64,000 nucleotides of DNA from Streptomyces armeniacus. Its GTDB lineage: Bacteria; Actinomycetota; Actinomycetes; Streptomycetales; Streptomycetaceae. The stretch covers positions 792,369 through 856,368 of the forward strand of contig NZ_CP031320.1 in assembly GCF_003355155.1 (NCBI RefSeq). Direction: 5' to 3'. The notes under the pieces were generated by a model, which was given only the letters and a program-made list of their open reading frames with translations, was not told where the DNA came from and made no database searches. The position numbers and the translations under genes are program-made. Below are positions 57,911-64,000 of the stretch, one piece after another (positions within the stretch are counted from its first letter, which is position 1; the number at the start of each line of letters is the position of its first letter).

Positions 57911-58360
57911 TTACGGCGTACGCGGCCCGGGGCGGCGCGCTTCCCGGTTCCTGACCGGCCTGGTCACCTGCTTCGCCAGACACGGCGGGATGCCCGCCGC
58001 CGCGTTTCCGTGATCCCGGCGGTAGACGCTGGGCGGGACGCCGACGAGCTCGGTGAAACGGGTGCTGAAAGTGCCCAGCGAGGAGCATCCCACCGCGAAG
58101 CAGACCTCGGTGACGCTCAGGTCGCCGCGGCGGAGCAGCGTCATCGCGCGCTCGATACGCCGCGTCATCAGATACGCGTACGGGGACTCGCCGTAGACCC
58201 GCCGGAACTCCCGGCTCAGATGCCCGGCCGACATGTGCGCGCCCCGTGCGAGCGACTCCACGTCCAGCGGCTTCGCGTACTCCCGGTCGATCCGGTCGCG
58301 GACGCGGCGCATGACCGTCAGGTCGCGCAACCGGTGCGCCTGGGGGCGTGCAGGGGCCAT
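57911..58360 (-). CDS. AraC-family regulator, DNA-binding domain only
   Basis: The 149-residue protein consists of the two helix-turn-helix units of AraC/XylS: PLDVESLARGAHMSAGHLSREFR and LSVTEVCFAVGCSSLGTFSTRF, then the VGVPPSVYRR end. No ligand domain precedes it. A basic tail (KQVTRPVRNREARRPGP) follows. ATG 58360 and ATG 58369 are both possible starts. The gene sits 85 bases after the VOC gene on the same strand; such pairs are common in Streptomyces, the regulator probably controlling the VOC gene. Confidence 0.9.
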   Translation of the reverse strand: MAPARPQAHRLRDLTVMRRVRDRIDREYAKPLDVESLARGAHMSAGHLSREFRRVYGESPYAYLMTRRIERAMTLLRRGDLSVTEVCFAVGCSSLGTFSTRFTELVGVPPSVYRRDHGNAAAGIPPCLAKQVTRPVRNREARRPGPRTP

Positions 58361-58445
58361 GCGCACCATCGTCCCACGTCGCGTCCGGGGTCCACGCGGC
58401 GTGGTTCCCCTCCGACGACGGCATCGGAGGGGTGCCCGCGGCTCC

Positions 58446-58853
58446 TTACAACTGGTTGACGCGGAGCAGATTGCCCGCGGGGTCGCGGAAGGCGCAGTCG
58501 CGCACTCCGTAGTCCTGGTCGATCGGCTCCTGGACGACATCGGCACCCGCGCCCTCCAGCCGCTCGAAGAGTCCGTCGAGGTCGTCGGTGGCGAGCGTGA
58601 CGGCGGCGTAGGCACCCTTGGCGATCAGCTCGAGGACCGTGTTCCGCTCTTCGTCGGTGATGCCGGGGTCGACGGCCGGCGGGTGCAGGACGATGGAGGT
58701 GCCGGGCTGATTGGCCGGGCCCACCGTGATCCAGCGCATGTTCTCGTAGCCGACGTCCTTGCGTACCTCGAAGCCGAGGATGTCGCGGTAGAAGCCGAGT
58801 GCGGCGTCCGCGTCCGTGTGCGGGAGGAATGCGTAGTGAATGGTGATGTCCAT
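58446..58853 (-). CDS. VOC-superfamily (glyoxalase/bleomycin-resistance-like) protein
   Basis: The 135-residue protein has two beta-alpha-beta-beta-beta modules of the vicinal-oxygen-chelate fold: AALGFYRDILGFEVRKDVGY in the first and FERLEGAGADVVQEP and CAFRDPAGNLLRVNQL in the second. A metal site is not clearly complete, so it may bind a ligand rather than catalyse. ATG 58853 has only a weak GTGAG before it, but homology starts here. It is probably cotranscribed with the AraC-type regulator. Confidence 0.9.
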   Translation of the reverse strand: MDITIHYAFLPHTDADAALGFYRDILGFEVRKDVGYENMRWITVGPANQPGTSIVLHPPAVDPGITDEERNTVLELIAKGAYAAVTLATDDLDGLFERLEGAGADVVQEPIDQDYGVRDCAFRDPAGNLLRVNQL

Positions 58854-58859
58854 GGGTCT

Positions 58860-59200
58860 CACGCTAGAAGCGCCCGTGGCCGCGCGCTTCTCGAATCCTG
58901 ACCGATCGTGCTGATTGATGCTCGGCTCACCTCCGGGCGTACCCGTCCCCTCGGGCTTCGCCCTGGGGAGGCCCCATGTCGACACTCTTCGACTTCCCCT
59001 GCCTTCGGCGGGGAGGCCCCATGCACTCGCTCGTGCCTCGCTCACTTGGTCTCATCGCTTTCGACACCGGCGCGCTCACGCGGCGGAGCCGCACGATGTC
59101 GCTGCGGCTCGCTCGCCGGGCAGTCCGGGTGGAGGCGGGGGGAGGAGCCGAGGGGCATAATCGTCCCGTCACACGGAGGCCGCGGGTGCACGGAGGGCGG
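58860..59200. other. Gene-free stretch with REP-like hairpins and a 14-bp direct repeat
   Basis: No gene is visible between the VOC gene and the plus-strand AraC gene. GGGGAGGCCCCATG occurs twice (58965-58978 and 59010-59023), each time just after a small hairpin (GGGCTTCGCCC; GCCTTCGGCGG). Further short inverted repeats of the GCGGAGCCGC type follow near 59088-59140. The promoters of both flanking genes must also lie here. Confidence 0.5.
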
Positions 59201-59205
59201 GCGCG

Positions 59206-59976
59206 ATGAGGGAGGTCCGTACGCTGCCGGTCGTCGCCGCGGGCGCGGTGGAGCTGCCGTCCGGCATCCTCGGGTACGACGAGGTCGTCGCGTGCGACAC
59301 CACCTGGGGCGAACACTCCCACGCCTTCCACGAGTTGCTCTGGAACGAGCGCGGAGCGTCCACGGCTGTGGTCGGGGCGCGCGTCTGGACGATCACGCCG
59401 TCCCTGGGGCTGTGGATGCCCGCCGGCACGCTTCACTCCGGTTCGGCGGTGGCCGGGACCTGGTTCCGGGCCGGCTTCTTCGGGTTCCACACGACGCCGT
59501 CCATCTCGGACGTACCGGTGACCGTCGAGATCACCCCGCTGCTGCGGCTGCTGCTCGAACGGCTCGGTGAACCGGGGCTGTCCGCCGGCTCCCGGGCCAC
59601 CACCGAGGCGATGATCCTCGACGCGCTCGAACCGTCGCCCCGCGAACTGCTCGTGCAGGCGCCCACGTCGGCGTTCCTCCGGCCCGTCGCCGAGGCGCTC
59701 CGGGAGAACCCCGGTGACCAGCGCACGCTCGCCGACTGGGCGGCGGAGCTGGGAGTGAGCACCCGTACGGTCACGCGGGCCTTCAACGCGGAGACCGGCA
59801 CCAGCTTCGCGCGCTGGGTCGCGTCCGTACGTGCCCAGCACGCGGTGGCGCTCCTGGCGCACGGCTGGGACGTGGAGTCCGTGGCGGAACAGGTCGGCTA
59901 CCGGTCCGCGAGCGCCTTCGGGGCCGCCTTCCGCCGTACGACCGGACTCACCCCGGGCGCGTTCCGGGCGTCCTGA
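59206..59976 (+). CDS. AraC-family regulator with cupin sensor, probable siderophore-import regulator
   Basis: The 256-residue protein has an N-terminal cupin-like domain (about 20-115, with HSHAFHELLW as the ligand loop) and two helix-turn-helix units (about 170-255: TLADWAAELGVSTRTVTRAF, DVESVAEQVGYRSASAFGAAFRR). It belongs to the AraC group that often neighbours siderophore ABC importers in actinomycetes. ATG 59206 follows GGAGGGCGGG. The iron box 124 bases past its end and the importer further on suggest that it regulates iron uptake, perhaps sensing the siderophore. Confidence 0.9.
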   Translation: MREVRTLPVVAAGAVELPSGILGYDEVVACDTTWGEHSHAFHELLWNERGASTAVVGARVWTITPSLGLWMPAGTLHSGSAVAGTWFRAGFFGFHTTPSISDVPVTVEITPLLRLLLERLGEPGLSAGSRATTEAMILDALEPSPRELLVQAPTSAFLRPVAEALRENPGDQRTLADWAAELGVSTRTVTRAFNAETGTSFARWVASVRAQHAVALLAHGWDVESVAEQVGYRSASAFGAAFRRTTGLTPGAFRAS

Positions 59977-60099
59977 CCCTCGCTTTCCGGCCGCTCGCGC
60001 GTCCCGCCCCGCCACCGTATTCCGGGCTCCGTGTCCCGATCGCCATATCGGCTGTCTCAATGGGCTGATTGCGACACCCCCGCTCCGTACTTAAGATGC

Positions 60100-60118
60100 C
60101 AAGGCAAGCCTTACCTAA
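60100..60118 (+). promoter_or_regulatory. DmdR/IdeR-type iron box
   Basis: CAAGGCAAGCCTTACCTAA matches 13 of 19 positions of the actinobacterial iron-box consensus (TTAGGTTAGGCTCACCTAA), with both outer half-sites well kept. It is 101 bases before the binding-protein start, the place for repression of the importer by Fe-DmdR/IdeR. Confidence 0.8.
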
Positions 60119-60219
60119 GTGCTTGCGCAGTACGGTGCACACTCCACGGCGGCATTCCCGGGACCCAGGCGTGCGAGAACCGGCACCTCCGGCATCCGGA
60201 CAAGTGGGGTTACGAAGTC

Positions 60220-61272
60220 ATGCGTTCACACCGTCTACGGCTGGCCGCCGCGGCAGCCGCCCTCCTGACGCTCGCGGCATGCGGCGGCGAATCCTCCTCC
60301 GACGAGGACGCCAAGGGCGGCGGCAAGGGCCCGGGGAACGACGCGACCGGGTTCCCGGTCACCGTCAAGCACGCCCTGGGCACGACGACCGTCGAGGAGA
60401 AGCCGGCGCGCGTCGCCACGGTGAACTGGGCCAACCAGGAGGTCCCGCTCGCCCTCGGCGTGGTCCCGGTCGGCATGGCCGCCGCCGACTTCGGCGACGA
60501 CGACGGTGACGGCGTCCTGCCCTGGGTCGAGAAGCGGCTCGGCGAACTGGACGCGAAGACCCCGGCCCTGTTCGACGAGACCGACGGCATCGACTTCGAG
60601 GCCGTCGCCGACACCAGGCCCGACGTCATCCTGGCCGCCTACTCCGGGCTCACGAAGAAGGACTACGACACGCTCAGCGAGATAGCCCCCGTCGTGGCCT
60701 ATCCGGACGCGCCCTGGTCGACGCCGTGGCGCGACGTCATCCGGATGAACAGCAAGGCACTCGGCCTCGCCGCCAAGGGCGACGAACTGGTCGCCGACCT
60801 GGACGCCGACATCGACAAGACCGTCGCCAAGTACCCGCAGCTGAAGGGGAAGTCGGCGATGTTCATGACGCACGTCGACGCGGGGGACGTGAGCAAGGTC
60901 GGCTACTACACGGCGCACGACACCCGCGTGCAGTTTCTCAACGACCTCGGCCTGAAGACCCCGGGCAGCATCGCGAAGGCGTCGCAGGGCACGAAGAAGT
61001 TCGCGCTGTCGCAGAGCGCGGAGAAGATCGACACGTTCGACGACGTGGACATCGTCACCGGATACGGCGACGAGAGCGGCAAGCTGCTCGAGACGCTCCG
61101 CGAGGACCCGCTGCTGTCCAAGATGCCCGCCATCGAACGGGGCTCCGCCTACCTGCTGCCCGGCAGCTCCTCGCCGCTCGCCACCGCCGCCAACCCGACG
61201 CCGCTGTCCATCTCGTGGGTCCTCGACGACTACGCCGCGGCGCTCGCCAAGGCCGCGGACAAGGTCAAGTGA
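60220..61272 (+). CDS. Iron-siderophore ABC substrate-binding lipoprotein
   Basis: The 350-residue protein has a lipoprotein signal with lipobox LTLAAC (Cys about 21) and the FepB/FhuD-like periplasmic-binding fold: RVATVNWANQEVPLALG in the first lobe, DTRPDVILAAYSGLTKKDY at the hinge and GKSAMFMTHVD and VDIVTGYGDES in the second lobe. It captures a ferric siderophore at the cell surface. ATG 60220 is chosen from the signal peptide. It is the first gene of the importer operon, with its end overlapping the first permease (GTGA). Confidence 0.94.
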   Translation: MRSHRLRLAAAAAALLTLAACGGESSSDEDAKGGGKGPGNDATGFPVTVKHALGTTTVEEKPARVATVNWANQEVPLALGVVPVGMAAADFGDDDGDGVLPWVEKRLGELDAKTPALFDETDGIDFEAVADTRPDVILAAYSGLTKKDYDTLSEIAPVVAYPDAPWSTPWRDVIRMNSKALGLAAKGDELVADLDADIDKTVAKYPQLKGKSAMFMTHVDAGDVSKVGYYTAHDTRVQFLNDLGLKTPGSIAKASQGTKKFALSQSAEKIDTFDDVDIVTGYGDESGKLLETLREDPLLSKMPAIERGSAYLLPGSSSPLATAANPTPLSISWVLDDYAAALAKAADKVK

Positions 61273-62387
61273 CGGCGGTCGGCCGCGCGGGCACCCCGGA
61301 CCCGCAGCCGTACCCGCACCCGCACCCGCGTCCCCGTCCGCGTCCGCACCACGCGCCGGACGCCGCCGTGCCGCGGCGGCCTCCGGCGCGCGTACGGGGG
61401 CGGGTACGGCTGCTGTGGCTGCTCGCCGCCGTCCTGGTGCTCGCCGCGCTGATGCTGGCCTCCCTGGCCTTCGGCACCCGGGACGTCCCCTGGTCCGACG
61501 TCTGGTCCGCGCTCGGCGGCGCCGACGGCACCCTGGGAGAGGCGGCGGCGAGCAAACGCATCCCCCGTACGGTGCTCGCGGTGCTGATCGGCGCGGCGCT
61601 CGGCCTCGCGGGCGCCGTCATGCAGGGCGTCACGCGCAACCCGCTGGCCGACCCCGGCATCCTCGGCGTCAACATGGGCGCCTCGCTCGCGGTCGTCACG
61701 GCCGTCGCGTACTTCGGGCTCTCCTCGCCCACCGGCTACATCTGGACCGCGATGGCGGGCGCGGCCCTCGCGGCCGTGTTCGTCTACACGGTCGGCACCC
61801 TCGGCCGTGGCGGCGCCACCCCGCTGAAGCTCGCGCTCGCCGGAGCGGCCAGCTCCGCCGCGTTCGCCTCGCTCGTCACCGCCGTCGTACTGCCCCGCAA
61901 CGACATCGCCGGCGGCTTCCGGCTCTGGCAGATCGGCGGCGTGGGCGGGGCCTCGTTCGAACGCACCGGACAGGTGCTGCCGTTCCTCGGGGCGGGGTTC
62001 GTGATCTGCCTGCTGTCGGCCCGTTCCCTCAACTCCCTCGCCCTCGGCGACGAACTCGCCGCAGGCATCGGAGAGCGCGTCGCCGTGGCCCGTGCCGTGG
62101 CCGCGCTCGGCGCGGTCGTGCTGTGCGGGGCGGCGACGGCGGTGGCCGGGCCGATCGGCTTCGTCGGCCTCGTCGTTCCGCACACCTGCCGGCTGCTCGT
62201 CGGCGTGGACCACCGGTGGCTGCTGCCGTTCGCCGCGCTGCTGGGCGCGGCGCTGCTCACCGCGGCCGACGTGACCGGACGCGTCGTGGCACGTCCGGCG
62301 GAAATCGACGTGGGCATCATCACCGCCCTGATCGGCGCCCCCTTCTTCATCTGGATCGTCCGCCGGCAGAAAGTACGAGCCCTGTGA
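61269..62387 (+). CDS. FecCD-type siderophore ABC permease
   Basis: The 372-residue membrane protein has about ten helices and the FecCD hallmarks RIPRTVLAVLIGAALGLAG, VTRNPLADPGILGVNMGASL and GPIGFVGLVVPHTCRLLVG, the last being the ATPase-coupling region. The N-terminal 40 residues contain a PHPHPRPRPRPHH repeat, possibly metal-binding or just repeat-born. GTG 61269 overlaps the binding-protein stop. It pairs with the second permease to form the channel. Confidence 0.94.
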   Translation: MTAVGRAGTPDPQPYPHPHPRPRPRPHHAPDAAVPRRPPARVRGRVRLLWLLAAVLVLAALMLASLAFGTRDVPWSDVWSALGGADGTLGEAAASKRIPRTVLAVLIGAALGLAGAVMQGVTRNPLADPGILGVNMGASLAVVTAVAYFGLSSPTGYIWTAMAGAALAAVFVYTVGTLGRGGATPLKLALAGAASSAAFASLVTAVVLPRNDIAGGFRLWQIGGVGGASFERTGQVLPFLGAGFVICLLSARSLNSLALGDELAAGIGERVAVARAVAALGAVVLCGAATAVAGPIGFVGLVVPHTCRLLVGVDHRWLLPFAALLGAALLTAADVTGRVVARPAEIDVGIITALIGAPFFIWIVRRQKVRAL

Positions 62388-63457
62388 GCGCCGCCGACAC
62401 CCTTGAAGCCGACACCCTTGAACGGGCGCCCTCTTCCGTACGGGCCGTGGCCCGCGGCCGCGTACGGCGCGCGCTGCGGCGGCGTACGGTCACGGCGGTG
62501 CTGGCCCTCCTCCTGGCCGCCACGTTCACCGTGTACCTGATGGCCGGCGACACCTTCTACCCGTTCGACGACGTGTTCCGGGTGGTGCTCGGCGAGCGCG
62601 TTCCGGGGGCGTCCTTCACCGTCGGGCGGCTGCGGCTGCCGCGGGCGGTGCTCGCCGTCGCGGCGGGCTTCAGCTTCGGCCTGGCCGGCGTCACCTTCCA
62701 GACCCTGCTGCGGAATCCGCTCGCCAGCCCGGACGTCATCGGCATCAGCTCGGGCGCCAGCGCCGCCGCCGTACTGGCGATCGTCACGCTGTCGCTCGAC
62801 GAGACGCGGGTGTCGGCCCTCGCGGTCGCCGCCGCCCTCGCGGTGGCCCTGCTCGTGTACGTCCTCGCGTTCAAGGACGGCGTGGCCGGCACGCGGCTCA
62901 TCCTGATCGGCATCGGGATCGCCGCGATGCTCGACAGCGTCATCTCGTACGTCCTGTCGCAGGCCGCCGAGTGGGACCTCCAGGAGGCGACGCGGTGGCT
63001 GACCGGCAGCCTCAACAGCGCGGCCTGGCAGGAGACCCTGCCCGTACTCGCCGCACTGGCCGTGCTCGGCCCGGTCCTGCTGGGGCGGGGACGGAGCCTC
63101 TCCGCGATGCAGCTCGGCGACGACACCGCGGCCGCGCTCGGCGTACGCACGGAGCGCACCCGGATCACGGTCATCGTCGCCGCCGTCGGGCTGATCGCCG
63201 TCGCCACCGCGGCGACGGGGCCGATCGCGTTCGTCGCGTTCCTGTCCGGGCCCATCGCGGCGCGGCTCGTCGGGCCCGGCGGTTCACCGCTGCTGCCCGC
63301 GGGGCTCGTCGGCTCCCTGCTCGTCCTCCTCGCCGACTTCACCGGCCAGCACGCCTTCGGCACCCGTCTGCCCGTGGGCGTCGTCACCGGCGTGCTCGGC
63401 GCCCCGTACCTCGTCTACCTGATCATCCGCACCAACCGGACGGGAGGCTCCCTGTGA
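62384..63457 (+). CDS. Second FecCD-type siderophore ABC permease
   Basis: The 357-residue membrane protein has the same ten-helix plan: [39 protein letters not shown] and [22 protein letters not shown] 62384 overlaps the first permease stop (GTGA), and its own end overlaps the ATPase start (GTGA). The heteromeric permease pair is typical of actinobacterial ferric-siderophore importers. The N-terminus (DTLEADTLE) is a small direct repeat. Confidence 0.94.
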   Translation: MSAADTLEADTLERAPSSVRAVARGRVRRALRRRTVTAVLALLLAATFTVYLMAGDTFYPFDDVFRVVLGERVPGASFTVGRLRLPRAVLAVAAGFSFGLAGVTFQTLLRNPLASPDVIGISSGASAAAVLAIVTLSLDETRVSALAVAAALAVALLVYVLAFKDGVAGTRLILIGIGIAAMLDSVISYVLSQAAEWDLQEATRWLTGSLNSAAWQETLPVLAALAVLGPVLLGRGRSLSAMQLGDDTAAALGVRTERTRITVIVAAVGLIAVATAATGPIAFVAFLSGPIAARLVGPGGSPLLPAGLVGSLLVLLADFTGQHAFGTRLPVGVVTGVLGAPYLVYLIIRTNRTGGSL

Positions 63458-64000
63458 CCACGCATCACACTCTGGCCGCCGAGGGGCTCAGCCTCGGCTA
63501 CGGCGACCGGACCGTCATCGACTCCCTCGACCTGGCTGTCCCGCCCGGCCGCGTCACCGCGATCGTCGGCGCCAACGCCTGCGGCAAGTCGACGCTGCTG
63601 CGGTCGATGTCCCGGCTGCTGGCCCCCCGTACGGGCCGCGTCGTGCTGGACGGCAAGGAGGTGCACCGGATGCCCGCCAGACAACTGGCGCGCACGCTCG
63701 GCCTGCTGCCGCAGTCGCCGGTGGCGCCCGAGGGCATCGTCGTCGGCGACCTCGTAGGGCGGGGCCGCCACCCGCACCAGGGGATGTTCTCCCGCTGGAG
63801 CGCCGAGGACGACGCGGCCGTGGCGGCGGCCCTCGACACGACGGGCACCACCGCGCTCGCCGACCGCCCCGTGGACGAACTGTCCGGCGGGCAGCGGCAG
63901 CGGGTGTGGATCGCGATGGCGCTCGCCCAGCACACGGACATCCTCCTGCTCGACGAGCCCACCACCTTCCTCGACGCCAGCCACCAGGTCGAGGTACTCG
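63454..64000 (+). CDS. Siderophore ABC ATPase, 3' end outside window
   Basis: The visible 182 residues hold Walker [13 protein letters not shown] (Asn-Ala in place of the common Asn-Gly), the Q loop in GLLPQSPV, the signature [16 protein letters not shown] and Walker [13 protein letters not shown]. This is the FepC/FecE-type ATPase of the importer. GTG 63454 overlaps the permease stop. The last third, with the switch histidine, lies beyond the window edge. Confidence 0.95.
   Translation, partial: MTTHHTLAAEGLSLGYGDRTVIDSLDLAVPPGRVTAIVGANACGKSTLLRSMSRLLAPRTGRVVLDGKEVHRMPARQLARTLGLLPQSPVAPEGIVVGDLVGRGRHPHQGMFSRWSAEDDAAVAAALDTTGTTALADRPVDELSGGQRQRVWIAMALAQHTDILLLDEPTTFLDASHQVEVL

Overview
The window is high-GC actinomycete DNA, most likely from a Streptomyces or a close relative. 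GTG starts are frequent and consecutive genes often share a GTGA or ATGA stop/start overlap. Secreted enzymes carry Tat or Sec signals. There are NACHT and Ser/Thr-kinase/PQQ proteins, an AfsR/SARP regulator, GntR/FCD and IclR regulators, and a DmdR/IdeR-type iron box. TTA leucine codons are nearly absent except in one operon and in the SARP gene. I found no rRNA, tRNA, CRISPR array, intact insertion sequence or phage genes.

Layout. 0-3 kb (minus): an edge-truncated acyl-CoA-dehydrogenase-like gene, an acyl-CoA carboxylase beta subunit and a small SARP regulator, the apparent end of a biosynthetic locus. About 1 kb of less GC-rich non-coding DNA follows. 4-8 kb: a Tat-exported sulfatase divergent from an OmpR-type two-component system. 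7.9-16 kb: a minus-strand operon encoding an APC permease, a peptidase-C26 amidotransferase-like hydrolase, a GNAT, an unusual long FAD oxidoreductase, a PLP decarboxylase and an EamA exporter, with a divergent GntR/FCD regulator and a perfect 23-bp operator. Four of its enzyme genes together hold eight TTA codons. This is my best candidate for an undescribed pathway.

16-28 kb: a NACHT/WD40-like gene split by a one-base shift, a GH97 glycosidase, a globin/flavin-reductase fusion, a STAND-type ATPase and a YtrA-like GntR/ABC operon. Next to it is a deletion scar joining the 3' ends of a siderophore ABC ATPase gene and an AraC gene. 28-38 kb: a secreted EEP-fold enzyme, two SDRs, a lipoprotein sugar dehydrogenase, a DUF1097-like membrane protein, a TetR regulator with a dense operator region, a kinase/PQQ gene with an internal deletion, a GH43 enzyme, an unknown protein and an enoyl-CoA hydratase.

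38-46 kb: a divergent sugar-acid locus. An Nramp-like transporter without the usual metal motif, a KDPG-type aldolase and an IlvD/Edd dehydratase lie on one strand. A GntR regulator, an enolase-superfamily dehydratase and an aldehyde dehydrogenase lie on the other. Together they fit uptake, dehydration, aldol cleavage and aldehyde oxidation of an acidic sugar. 46-49.5 kb: a Tat-exported penicillin-acylase-family enzyme converges on a metallo-beta-lactamase-fold hydrolase across an 11-bp tandem repeat. 49.6-55.6 kb: an aromatic-ring operon (hydroxyquinol-type dioxygenase, DoxX, amidohydrolase, class III CoA-transferase, citryl-CoA-lyase-like protein) behind an IclR regulator and a 34-bp operator. 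55.7-59 kb: a PL14-type lyase coupled to a GNAT-like protein, then an AraC/VOC pair. 59.2-64 kb: an AraC-like regulator and an iron-siderophore ABC importer behind an iron box, with its ATPase cut by the window edge.
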